Virus record (IMG/VR): IMGVR_UViG_3300021960_000333
Coordinates: 1 to 30,470 of that record
Origin: a virus
Direction: 5' to 3' (one strand)
Length of the DNA stretch: 30,470 bases
Positions 14,455-24,600 of the stretch are shown one piece after another (position 1 is the stretch's first letter; each line of letters begins with the position of its first letter). Position numbers and translations under genes: made by a program. The notes beneath the pieces were generated by a model that was not told where the DNA came from, did not search any database, and saw only the letters and a list, made by a program, of their open reading frames with translations.

Positions 14455-15465
14455 TCAACCAAATGTGATTATTCCAGAACCAGCAGTGAATTTATATAGT
14501 CTATAATTTGATATTGTTGATGTATCTTCAACAATAGTGCCTGAACTTCCTCCATTTACCACATGACTACTATGTATTGAATTAATAGGAGGATAAGTGT
14601 CTGGATAGGAAATAATCACAATACCACTACCACCAGAACCTGATTGATCTATTCCACCTTGGTCTCCTGCCCCATCACCACCACCACCACTACCAGTATT
14701 AGCATCTCCGCTTCCTGCTGCACCTCCAGTGGAATAACTAAAATCTGCACCATCATTTGTATGTATATTACTAGAACCTCCAAGTCCTCCAGGTTGTCTG
14801 TATCCACCTCCACCTCCACCAGTAGCATATATAAGAGAAGTTCCTGTTATTGAATTAGTTCTACCATCACCGCCAACACCACCAGCTGTGTCAGCTGCAG
14901 CTGTAGAAGCACCAGCACCGCCAGCACCGCCACCGCCACCGCCAGACCAACCAGTACTACCACCATTACTTCCTTGAGTATTAACTGATGCTGGTGGTGC
15001 ACCTCTTTGATGTCCTGAACCACCAGAAGACCCAAATCCAGCACCTCCTGCAGCATCAGTTCCATCACAACCACCTCCACCACCTCCAAATGCAGTTAGT
15101 GAAGAAAGAATACTATCGCCACCCTTTCCACCCGTTGCTTGTTGAGAACTTGGACGTTCTTCTCCTCCCGATCCTACAGTTAAAGTATAATTGGTATTTG
15201 TAACCATAGTTAATGATGTAGAATTACTTTCACCACCCGCAGATGCTCTATAAGACAAATAACCTCCTGCACCTCCACCACCTCCAGATTGAGTTCCACC
15301 ACCTCCACCACCTCCAATCAAGAGATAATCAACGGGTATATCAATAAAAGATCCTGGCCATCTGCCACCTTTTCTTTCAATCGCAACATCATCAAGATTC
15401 CAGATACCAGAAGCACTTGAAAGTGATGCTACTTTTCTTTTTCCTAAAACTCCACCTCTTGGCAT
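14455..15465 (-). CDS. Glycine-rich adhesin A (336 aa)
   Basis: The layout is the same as in adhesin B. The basic front is MPRGGVLGKRKVASLSSASG, followed by 'IWNLDDVAIERKGGRWP', then 'VDYLLIGGGGGGG' near residues 46-58. Many Gly runs follow (GGGGGAGGY, GGGGGCDG, GGGGGGAGG, GGGGGGYRQPGG), divided by loops that differ completely from adhesin B. 'GSGIVIISYPDTYP' near residue 285 closes the ladder. A roughly 50-residue tail (GTIVEDTSTISNYRLYKFTA) ends in GIITFG. It is probably a receptor-binding tip protein of the glycine-rich adhesin type. It is first of the two tandem cassettes, with AGAGGATAACTAAA before the ATG. Opposite-strand frames in this gene are proline-rich or low-complexity shadows. 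Confidence 0.82.
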   Translation of the reverse strand: MPRGGVLGKRKVASLSSASGIWNLDDVAIERKGGRWPGSFIDIPVDYLLIGGGGGGGTQSGGGGGAGGYLSYRASAGGESNSTSLTMVTNTNYTLTVGSGGEERPSSQQATGGKGGDSILSSLTAFGGGGGGCDGTDAAGGAGFGSSGGSGHQRGAPPASVNTQGSNGGSTGWSGGGGGGAGGAGASTAAADTAGGVGGDGRTNSITGTSLIYATGGGGGGYRQPGGLGGSSNIHTNDGADFSYSTGGAAGSGDANTGSGGGGDGAGDQGGIDQSGSGGSGIVIISYPDTYPPINSIHSSHVVNGGSSGTIVEDTSTISNYRLYKFTAGSGIITFG

Positions 15466-15489
15466 TTTAGTTATCCTCTAAAAATGTTC

Positions 15490-15849
15490 TTATTGGTCGG
15501 TCAAATCTTCCCAAGAAGCAACTGCTTCAAGTCTGCTACTATCAGTCGCTGCTGAAACTTTCAAAGACCAACCTTCTTTCAAGTATACACTTTTACTAAT
15601 AATATCTAAAGTTGAATCAGCAGGAACAGTAATTGTTGAAGCAATATTCCAATCATTTGCGCCATCATTTACAATTACATTTACAGGTTCATCATTTGCT
15701 CCGTCAACATTAGAAACATAAAGAGCATTTACTTTTGCTACATGTCCAGTTGCAACTGCTGAAATCATCGTTACTCCTGCGGTTGTAACAGCTGCACCAG
15801 CAACTTCACCTTTGATTTCAGTAACACTTACTATATTTGGATTTGCCAT
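15490..15849 (-). CDS. Small beta-rich structural protein (119 aa)
   Basis: An all-beta-looking protein with 'GVTMISAVATGHVAKVNALY', 'SNVDGANDEPVNVIVNDGAN', 'STITVPADSTLDIISKSVYL' and 'KEGWSLKVSAATDSSRLEAV'. The order (a strand on location or spread, a variable loop, 'VPADSTL', 'I..KsvyL..G..L.V.a', a last strand) is the same as in the protein at 16865-17209, so the two are probably distant paralogues. It resembles small phage proteins lying among fibre genes whose role is unknown. AAAGGAAAATAG is a strong ribosome site. It may be a virion ring or decoration protein. Confidence 0.68.
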   Translation of the reverse strand: MANPNIVSVTEIKGEVAGAAVTTAGVTMISAVATGHVAKVNALYVSNVDGANDEPVNVIVNDGANDWNIASTITVPADSTLDIISKSVYLKEGWSLKVSAATDSSRLEAVASWEDLTDQ

Positions 15850-15872
15850 TTTTCTATTTTCCTTTTATAAAA

Positions 15873-16493
15873 TTATCCGCCAAAGACGATTGAGAATGCA
15901 ACTGCTTTTCCTGTTGCATATGATTGAGTTGAAACTGTTCCTGTTTCTGCTGGTAATGTCAAAGTCACATTTCCACTACTACTGAGATTAGCGTGATTAG
16001 CAGATTTTATTGCTACAAAATGAGAATTGTTTGATTCACAATACAATCTCACTTCACTTGTCTGTGTATTATCATTTTTAAAATCAACAACTCCTGTTCC
16101 ATTTGGTTGGAATGTAACATTTCCATTTGAAGCAGTAACGATAGAATTTCCATTTACATCAAGATTACCACCAAGTACAGGACTTGTATCTTCTTGTACA
16201 CTGACAATACCTGTATCGGTGTCATTCACAAATGAAAGATTTCCACTTCCATCTGTTCTTATAACTTGATTTGCTGTACCATCAGCAGTAGGAAGTGTAA
16301 ATGTAACATTGGATGAAACTGCACCTGATTGAAGAGTTGTGGAAAATGTATTTGCAGCATTGTTCAAAGCCAATGCACCTGCAACTGTGCTTCCATCACC
16401 TTTCATAGTAACAGTATCACCTGCTGCCAATTCTCCTAGACTGGTAACAACATTACCATTTTTGATTGCTTTTACTAATTCTACATTTGCCAT
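15873..16493 (-). CDS. Short tail-fibre-like protein (206 aa)
   Basis: The protein is built of standard fibre segments: 'NVTFTLPTADGTANQVIRTD' followed by 'GSGNLSFVNDTDTG' near residues 62-95, 'QEDTSPVLGGNLDVNGNSIV' near 100-120, 'NVTFQPNGTGVVDFKND' and 'NSHFVAIKSANHANLSSSGN' with 'VTLTLPAETGTVST' near 155-190. It ends KAVAFSIVFGG, a hydrophobic tail like that of two other proteins in this window. The amino end (MANVELVKAIKNGNVVTSLG) is typical for short marine phage fibres. It could be a fibre knob, a collar fibre, or a spare receptor-binding module. It follows a protein with an 'AQRSTIPVAEAGMFRFNTD' module, a frequent partner in such clusters. Confidence 0.75.
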   Translation of the reverse strand: MANVELVKAIKNGNVVTSLGELAAGDTVTMKGDGSTVAGALALNNAANTFSTTLQSGAVSSNVTFTLPTADGTANQVIRTDGSGNLSFVNDTDTGIVSVQEDTSPVLGGNLDVNGNSIVTASNGNVTFQPNGTGVVDFKNDNTQTSEVRLYCESNNSHFVAIKSANHANLSSSGNVTLTLPAETGTVSTQSYATGKAVAFSIVFGG

Positions 16494-16494
16494 T

Positions 16495-16863
16495 TTAGTT
16501 TACCTTATATTCTATTTCTGTTACTCCATCAGCAAGTAAGAAAGGAACTACACCTGCTTTCAAACATATGGGTGAAAAATTGCCATTTTCAAGATAGAAT
16601 GGCAATGCTGATAGATAGATTGTTTGTACTGTTGAATTTGCTAAAGTGAATGCGCCTTCAAATCCACCACCAATACTGCCCCATTCAGAACCATCATATC
16701 CTTCAAAAGAACTTTCATCTGTATTAAACCGAAACATTCCTGCTTCTGCAACTGGAATAGTAGACCTTTGTGCAGTTGTTCCGTTTGGTATTTTGACGTA
16801 TTGACCTTCAAATTCTAGATTATATGCTTGGTCAGTGACGTACGGATAACCTATGTATGACAT
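16495..16863 (-). CDS. Small fibre-associated protein (122 aa)
   Basis: The core is 'GTTAQRSTIPVAEAGMFRFN' followed by 'TDESSFEGYDGSEWGSIGGG' near residues 28-67. This is the well-known fibre module that appears at the ends of many phage and prophage fibre chains. Here it stands as an independent protein with a short front (MSYIGYPYVTDQAYNLEFEG) and a C-terminal hydrophobic region (TIYLSALPFYLENGNFSPIC). It follows the previous gene by one base and is followed by the short fibre gene after one base, so the three are surely co-translated. It probably belongs to the same appendage as its neighbours. No catalytic residues are seen. Confidence 0.7.
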   Translation of the reverse strand: MSYIGYPYVTDQAYNLEFEGQYVKIPNGTTAQRSTIPVAEAGMFRFNTDESSFEGYDGSEWGSIGGGFEGAFTLANSTVQTIYLSALPFYLENGNFSPICLKAGVVPFLLADGVTEIEYKVN

Positions 16864-16864
16864 T

Positions 16865-17209
16865 TTAGCTTACATCCTCTAGGATTGAGGCCACAACATC
16901 TACTGTTGCAGCAGTAGCATGAACTCTAATTTCATCATCTCCATTCAGAACAATTTTTTGTCCAGAAACTACTTTCATCGTAGATCCAGCAGGAATAGGA
17001 GCATCCTTGACAATATGATATGATGTTGTGGCAGATGTATCATACAAAAGAACTGATGCTGCAACAGCACTTGTTCCTGTGTTTGCCACATCCAATTCAA
17101 TCAGAATGGAATTTACAGCAGTACCATTATTTGATGTATAAATTGTAGTTGGTGAACCACTTGATGTACTAACACCACTTGCACCAGCATTTTTAAAATT
17201 ATTTGCCAT
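16865..17209 (-). CDS. Small beta-rich structural protein (114 aa)
   Basis: 'SSGSPTTIYTSNNGTAVNSI', 'LIELDVANTGTSAVAASVLL', 'IVKDAPIPAGSTMKVVSGQK' and 'IVLNGDDEIRVHATAATVDV' describe a compact beta-sandwich in which 'PIPAGSTM..V.GQKIVLN.GD.I.V' is the signature. Small proteins of this type are common in tailed phages near fibre genes. It shares its strand order with the 15490-15849 product. It is the first gene of a unit: a perfect late-promoter octamer lies at 17234-17241 and AAAGGAAAG is an excellent ribosome site. High expression is therefore likely, which would fit a virion protein present in many copies. Confidence 0.7.
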   Translation of the reverse strand: MANNFKNAGASGVSTSSGSPTTIYTSNNGTAVNSILIELDVANTGTSAVAASVLLYDTSATTSYHIVKDAPIPAGSTMKVVSGQKIVLNGDDEIRVHATAATVDVVASILEDVS

Positions 17210-17233
17210 TCTACTATCTTTCCTTTATAATTC

Positions 17234-17241
17234 TATTTATA
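17234..17241 (-). promoter_or_regulatory. T4-type late promoter, TATAAATA
   Basis: A perfect TATAAATA on the minus strand, 25 bases upstream of the ATG at 17209, in a 38-base gap that also holds the ribosome site AAAGGAAAG. It would drive the unit from 17209 down to about 12312. Confidence 0.72.
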
Positions 17242-17247
17242 AGACTT

Positions 17248-18417
17248 TTACCCCAGTGCAACAGAAATTGCGATAGAAAATCCTGTTGTTGCTAAAGATT
17301 CTCCGCCACTCACATTAACAGAACTAGCATTAATAGCACCAGTTGCATTAATATCACCACCAACATAAAGATTTTCAGCTATACCAGTTCCACCAGAAAC
17401 AATCAATGTACCAGTTGTTGTGCTTGTGGAACCAGTTGTTCCTTGCAAATAAGCAATATTTGATGCATACAAATCTTGTGCAGAAATGTCTCCAGTAACA
17501 GACAGTGTAGTCCCATCAAAAGTCAAATTTGTATTATCTTCTAATGCACCACTTGTACCAGCAAGAACAATTCTTCCAGAAGTCAAATTTTCAACAACAG
17601 CTGTAGCAAGAGTTGCTAATCCGTTTGTTTCTAATGTACCATTAATAAAAGTATTTCCAGAAGTAACATCAACAGTAAATTCTCCTGCGGAACCTATATT
17701 GAATGTAGTTCCATCAAAAGTAAAATTTGCATCTTCTTCTAGTTCACCATTCAGACCAGATAAAACAATATGATTATCAGTTAAATCTTGAACATTTAAA
17801 CTAGAAATTGTTCCTTGACCATCTACATCAAGAGTACCTTTGACTTGTGTGTTTCCAGAAGCTACATCAACAGTAAATTCTCCAGTTGATCCTATGTTTA
17901 GTGTAGTTCCATCAAAAGTAAAATTTATATCATCTTCCAATGCACCATCTACACCAGCAAGAACAATTCTGTCAGATGTAAGGTCAGAAACTTTTGCTGA
18001 TGCAAGAGTTGCTTCTGTTGTAACAAAAAGATTTCTCCAACCCTTTAATGAAGACCCTATATCATAAGTGTTAGTAGAATCAGGAATTAAATTACTATCC
18101 AATCCAGCAGTAATCGTGAGTGTATCTGAAGTTTGGTCACCAATGGTAATATTACCATCAAGTGTAAGGTCTCCATTAATATTTACATTTGATTGAAAGG
18201 TAACTTCACCAGTAAATTGGTGGGTTCCATCAAGAATGGAATTTATGTCTACAACTAATGCCTCTACAGCATTCTCTGCTGTAGTGTGTGTAGCAGAACC
18301 AGATGCAATACTGCCTGTGACACCTGCATTAAAATCACCTAAATCTACCGATAGACTATTATAGTCTACTCTCCATTCTTCAAATGTAGAACTTGCTGGT
18401 ATGTTATGAATTGCCAT
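17248..18417 (-). CDS. Repeat-built tail fibre protein (389 aa)
   Basis: The amino end has 'IPASSTFEEWRVDYNSLSVD' and 'LGDFN', a typical fibre start in marine T4-like phages. 'NINGDLTLDGNITIGDQTSD' then 'YDIGSSLKGWRNLFV' near residues 78-132 is a common fibre shaft module. Three tandem repeats with a 66-residue period start at residues 145, 211 and 277; each has 'LTxxxIVLxGxxGxLExxxN', then 'FTFDGTTLNIGSxGEFTVDV' and a 'GTLxxxG' strand. The third copy is cut short. A 'TGTLIVSGGTGIAENLYVGG' module follows. The chain ends FSIAISVALG, like the mini-fibre at 2819-3040. It starts inside the end of the coiled-coil gene (14-base overlap). It is probably a trimeric fibre. Confidence 0.82.
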   Translation of the reverse strand: MAIHNIPASSTFEEWRVDYNSLSVDLGDFNAGVTGSIASGSATHTTAENAVEALVVDINSILDGTHQFTGEVTFQSNVNINGDLTLDGNITIGDQTSDTLTITAGLDSNLIPDSTNTYDIGSSLKGWRNLFVTTEATLASAKVSDLTSDRIVLAGVDGALEDDINFTFDGTTLNIGSTGEFTVDVASGNTQVKGTLDVDGQGTISSLNVQDLTDNHIVLSGLNGELEEDANFTFDGTTFNIGSAGEFTVDVTSGNTFINGTLETNGLATLATAVVENLTSGRIVLAGTSGALEDNTNLTFDGTTLSVTGDISAQDLYASNIAYLQGTTGSTSTTTGTLIVSGGTGIAENLYVGGDINATGAINASSVNVSGGESLATTGFSIAISVALG

Positions 18418-18646
18418 TGTTTTTGCTTTCTACCATTTTTATTAAAAGTGAACGAATTTCTTTCATCTCATTCTTTAGAATATTTATATCTCTTATAGCA
18501 TCTCTAATATCATCATTTTTTCTTTTTTCAGCATTCGCTCTTTTCTTAGCTGATTCATAGGCTGAAAAATTTGTATTGATAATAGCGTTTGAATTTTTAT
18601 CTCTTTCTAAATCGGAATGTCCTTCCACCTTTACAAATGCGCCCAT
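18404..18646 (-). CDS. Small charged coiled-coil protein (80 aa)
   Basis: The front, 'GAFVKVEGHSDLERDKNSNA' followed by 'IINTNFSAYESAKKRANAEK', is a pattern I know from short conserved proteins of T4-like phages in the same baseplate-to-fibre position. Their function is not established. The back half (about 45-72) has heptad-like spacing of I, L and M ('IRDAIRDINILKNEMKEIRS') and should form a coiled coil, perhaps a trimer or dimer clasp for a fibre or baseplate part. It starts 15 bases after the giant DUF4815-type gene, behind AGGT, and overlaps the next fibre gene by 14 bases. Confidence 0.75.
   Translation of the reverse strand: MGAFVKVEGHSDLERDKNSNAIINTNFSAYESAKKRANAEKRKNDDIRDAIRDINILKNEMKEIRSLLIKMVESKNNGNS
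18481..18488 (-). promoter_or_regulatory. Candidate internal late promoter for the 389-residue fibre
   Basis: A perfect TATAAATA on the minus strand inside the coiled-coil gene, 64 bases upstream of the fibre start at 18417. The distance is reasonable for a late promoter, but the match lies in AT-rich coding sequence. Confidence 0.4.
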
Positions 18647-18660
18647 TTTAAATACCTATC

Positions 18661-21600
18661 TTATGTTGCCAATGCAATTGCTCTGAGGTCTTTGATTCTA
18701 GGAACTTCACAACTGTTTGTACCTTTCATTCTGATTTTAATAGAAAATGCAATAAATTCTTCAAGGTTATTTACAGTATATTCCCTCTCTAGAAAATCAT
18801 CATTTGTAGTAGAAGAATTGACAAAAGTATCAGGATCACCATTTGTATTAAAATATGTCCAACCAATTTCATCAAAATCACTTGCATCATCCGATCGGAG
18901 AGTTTTATACATAACCTCAATGTTAGAAGATGCCAATTGCACAGCCGATAGAATAACTCTAATCGCCAAAGCAGGAGTTTTTAGTTGAACTTTTTTAGTG
19001 ACATATACTGTTTCAAGACTATCACCCTCAGGATCATTTGCTGTTATATATTCTTCTGAAGGATAAATGTCAGCATCAGTTAAAACATTGTTCAATCTAT
19101 TTGTGACTGCAATTAATGTTTTTCTATCTGTATCAATTATTGGTGATAAATTATCAACAGTTGTTTCCATTGTGAAAATCAAATCTAATGATTTAGAACC
19201 ACTCAGTTCATTAACTTCATTCAATTCTGAACAAATCATTCTTGGATTAGTAAAATAATAATTTTCATTTATCGTAATTGATTTTGCATTAATAACAGCA
19301 TCTTTTAAGAATGGCACCTGACTACCATCTGGAGACGTTCCTGAAGTTGAAGCCATTTTCAATGAAATGGATGTTTCAGGATGTTCAATTACAGGGAAAA
19401 GTGTTTGTACTTGATCCATTAACGCATTTTCTGTTGCAGTAACAGAAGATCCACCACCTAATCCACTTGCGGTTGCGTTTGTTGCCACCGTAATTGTATA
19501 AGAATCTATTTCAATATTACTTATAGAGGAATGTGTGGCATTAATTTCAGTCAATGGAATACCATTTAAATTAACACCATCATCAGAAGTTACACCAGAA
19601 ATTTGTACATTATTTGATGTATGATACATATGATGATTTTGATGATAAATCTTTACAACATTGCTACCCGCAAAAGTTCTGATTGGATTTTCATCTAGTG
19701 TTTTCACAGGAAGATCATCATTATGAAATATAACATTAGCAGTTGCTGATGTATCAAATGATGCTCTATAAATTGTAAATTTCAAATCTTCAAAATCATA
19801 GGCTGACCAAGTTGAATTGTTTTGTGATTTGAAAAGTACACCAAGATAAGGCTGTTCAGAAACTAATCTTGTACCACTTACCTCTTGTTCACCCATTCTA
19901 GAAATCCAAACCAAATATTTGTCAGAATTGGTCAGTAATACAATACAATATTCAATACCTTCTTTTAGATATACAGGAGAATCAAAAGTAAATGTAGTAG
20001 CAACAGATGCATCTTGAGAAACAGATACTTGACTTGATTCTAATGTTGTTGAACCAAATGGTAAAACATTTAAAACAGGATATCCATTTATCATTTCTCT
20101 GATTTGACAGGTAACTGGAATATCATCATCTTTTTGTGAAAAGAATACATCTAATTTTGTGATGTATTCTCCACCATCAGTATTTACAGTGAAAGATTGA
20201 GCAATTGGATCTCTCCAAGCAATTGTTCTTTGTTGGACTGTCTGCCTGGTGCTATTTGTTGTCTGAGAAACATCTCTTACTTCTACCCTTGCATTTCTTG
20301 TTGCAATGATTGTTTCTTGAACAGTATTCAAAATACCAGTTGCAGAATATATGGCTTGAGCAAATGTTTCCACATTTGCTTCTCCATTATTTGCATCAGA
20401 TGTAAGTCTGAATAATCTTTCACCTGCTCTAAATTGTAAATTACCTCTTACATTTGGATCTGGAATTAAGAATGTACCTTGCAAAAATCCAGATGCTCCA
20501 GTGACCAATGCATCTCCAGCATTACCACCACTAGGAGTTACATGAGCAGAAATATTGGTTCTATCAAAGAAAGGATAAACTCTAGTTCGTGGTTTCATTC
20601 CTGTAACACTAAATGTTACATTTCTAGAACGAATAAACGGTATAATTGCTTGAGAAATAACTCTTTCACCCAAAGATTGTTCATCTATCTGTGCAACAAC
20701 GGAAGTTTGAATTCCTGACCTAGTGCTGACACCTCTTTCTGTTGTAACAGTTCTTTGTATGAGCTGTCTTCCACTCCATTGTGTATTATTTGTTCTGAGT
20801 ATTTGCCCACTCCATTGTGTCTGCCATGCATTCCATACAGTTCCAATAGCATTTCTGTTTTGAGCAAAAACAGTATCAAAATTACCTTCTCTGTTAATAA
20901 TTAAGTCTGGCAGAAGATTCACTTCAAACCATTCATCACCAGAAGGTGAAAGTTTACAAACTCCATTCCAAGAAAAATTCAAAACTGGATTTAGATTTTC
21001 AACCCTTGTAGCAAAAGGCTGTTGAACAGTGACCACATCTTCATAAGGAAGTGTAATTAAATCGCCAGTTTTTCTATAAAAATCATTTGACCTTTCTGCA
21101 TCAGTTGTATTTTCTTCTAAAAGAGAAATGCCTTTCATATAAAATTTAGGTCGTAATTCTCTATTTTCCATATCAATTGAAACATTATAATCTGGATGTA
21201 AAACATCACCAACAGAATGTCCGGTAAAGTTATCAACTAAAAATCCTGATTTGAATCTATTCAAACCATTCTCATCTATTATTTCAAATGATTGAGCATC
21301 TTTTTCTAATAAATTTAAAGCGGTATAATATTCAATATTTGATATTCTTGATTCAAGTTTACCCAAATCTGCCGCTGTATATTTCTTTTTAACTTCTTTA
21401 TTTGTGACAGCATCTTTTACATTCACCATAAAAGGAGCCACATTATTTTCTGCAAGTTTCAATCCTCCTTCTGCCATTTTTGGAGGAGCAGGATTTTCAG
21501 ATGGGGTTCCTTGAATAACTTTAAACTCACCAGTAGGAGTGATTGTGAATGAATCAATTCTGCCTAGATAATATTCAAAATCATATCCAAAATTTGAATT

Positions 21601-24600
21601 GTCTTTTGGAATGTTTATTACAGAAACACCATCTCCAAAAAATTTTCTATCTTGAAAATTAAATGACATTCCTGTTACTTTGTGAGCATCTTGATTTTGA
21701 ACTTGTACTGTTGGAGAAGAAAATGTGGAATCAGCTGCTCTAGGTCTAAAATCAACTGTATCTCTTAAATCATATTCACCAGTAGGTTCTCTCACTTCTG
21801 GATCTACTCTTGTAGCAGTGTATGTTGGAATATCTTTATAGTCAATAGTAGAATAAGAATCAACTGTGAAAAAATCTCCAGAACCAATATGTGAAAAATA
21901 ATCAAAAACAACCAACAATATACCTATTGGTTCTACAGAATCTGGTTTTCTAACAATTCTTCCAATATCATAATAATTATCTCTTTGTCCTGTATCAAGA
22001 ACATATCTGCTTGTAATATCTTTTGATCCAGCAGTAAATGTATCTAGAACTGCTGTTACTTGACTCTCTCCACCTTTAATTGTTTCACCTGAAGAAAATG
22101 AAATAGTATTAAGAGGAACAAAAGTTATAGTACCAGAAGGATTAATAATTCTACCTTTAGCACCTGATGTTTGTCCTGTGATTATTTCTCCTTTAACAAA
22201 AACACCTGTGTTGCTTGCCAACGTCCATTGAGGCAGAACTGGATTTGTACCAGCATCTTCTGAATCATAAATTGCATGTACTTTCAAAACATCAGCATAA
22301 CCTAAACTTATTTCTTTATGATGTGCAGAAGTTCCATATTCAGCCGCATGTGTAATTCCATCATTATCTACCAAAACCATAGTCATACGATTTCTGCTTT
22401 TAGTCTTTTCATTTACTATGGTTCTTGTAACAGTCGCTATTAATCTAACACTTGCACCGTTACCAAAAATAGCAGCAGAAGTAATTGACAAACTATTAGA
22501 ATTGTTTTGAACAGATACATCATTTAAATTTACAATTTGACCAGCAACACCTGATCCAGTTCCAGGTGACAATATTACCAAACTATAGTTAATATTATCT
22601 ACTGCATCAAATGTTTCATTTGATCCTACAGTAAATGCTAATTCACCAGCTGTACTGTTTGTTTGTCCTACAAAGGATCTTCTAATAGTAACTGTACTAT
22701 CAGAAACTCCACTATTGTTTTCTGTTTTAAGAGTTTTGATAGATTTTTTAAGAAGTTTTCTTAATAGAAGATTTTTATTTTGATCTACTAATTGAGACCT
22801 TTTTCTTGTAGCAGTTACTGATGTAACAGTATTGGAGAGAACGGTTGGAATAGTCAATTCTGTATCACTAACTACAGTGACAACTCTTTCTTCAAGAGCA
22901 CCTGAAGATCCGGATGGAAAAGAAACTACATCTCCTGTTCTCAATTCAGTAGAAAATATAGTTTGAAAACCATTAATAGTTGTTCCAGAATTGGTTACAA
23001 ATCCAGTAAGATTAAAAGAATTTTGAAAAACAACATCTGCTGTAAAATCAATTGTATTACCATTTGGCATATACACTTGTTTTACAGAACTAAAATCTGA
23101 AATATTAATAGATTGAATAGTTAAATCAGTAGCACCATCATCCAAAATTTCATCAGCTGTAGTTGCCGAAGTTGATTTGATAGTTTCACCAACAAGAAAA
23201 TTACCAGTTACTGTAGTAAGAACAACATTTGTTCCTGATGAATCACTTGTAACAAATCCTGTTGCTTTGGATGTTATACCAGTTATTTTTGCACCTTGAA
23301 CAATACCATTAGCGGGTGTACCATTCAAAATGAGTTTAGTAAACATTCGTATATCAAAAAGATATAACTTAAATGTGGCATCAGAATCAAAAACATTTGT
23401 ACCAGAAGGAATTATATTCTCAAATGCTCTTGATCTTGCATAGCCTATTTTTGTTCCATTAGATGCACCTGGAGTTGTATTTTGTGTATCATACAATTCT
23501 ATAACTCTATATGGCTCATCAATACTACCACTAATATAAGGAGATATTTCTGGTGCACTATAAACATTATTTACAACAACATAATTTCCAACTTCAATAG
23601 GAGTGATTGCTCCATTATAACTATCAGTTGATCTTGGTTTTCTTACATCAATAAATTTAGGAGCAATGGATTCTACTTCATATCCACGAACATAAGCCTT
23701 ACCTGGTGATACTTGAAATGTCAAAAAGTCTTCAGAAGCAACATTTCCACTTTCAGTAATATCTCCCTCTTGATATACACCATTATTAAATCCATCATTC
23801 AAACATTCTCTTATCTGTACATCAAATGGTTTAACAATAAAATCACCATTTTGTTCATAGGTTCTTCTTGCAAGAGTTTCTTCTAAAATAGAAAATTCTG
23901 TTGTTCTTGATTTCTCCTGTACAGCACCATTTTTTAATCGCAAAAGTTCTACAAAGTTTTCATCATTTTCATCTGACAATCCTAACTTTGCCAATGTCAA
24001 TGAGATTTTAAGACGGTGTGCACCTTTTGCATTTAAATTGGAAGATCCTTGTGCATTATCTAATAAAGTTGTATCTTCTTCAGGAGTTTCTAATGTTTCA
24101 GTAATAAGAAGACCAACACGATATGATGGTGTGTTTGTATATTTGTCAAGAATAATTCTTTGCTTTAAAACCTTTACAAAATGTCCTCTAATAAAATATA
24201 CACCTTCTTCAATATTTGCTGATGAACCTGTTGCAGTAGCATTAGATGTTATAAGTTGAGCAGAATCAATTCCTATTCCAAATCCACCAACAGACGCATT
24301 GGAAGAAATATTTTCACCATCAATAAATCTACTGGTAACATTATCAGTTCCAGATTCTTTGTATTTTACAAAAAGAGTAATTTCATCTGTTGTAGTGGCA
24401 GGTTCTACTGATATAACATCAGCCACTACTCCAGATGTTGTTCCTGTAATTTTTGTACCAACATATTCACTTATGTAATCTGATATATCATTATTAGAAA
24501 ATGTAGATTGAATCTTTACAGCATAATAATCAGTTGTAAAACCAAGAGCTCCTGGAATTACAACTGTTCCTTCTTTAAAAACAAATCTACCATGTCTTTC

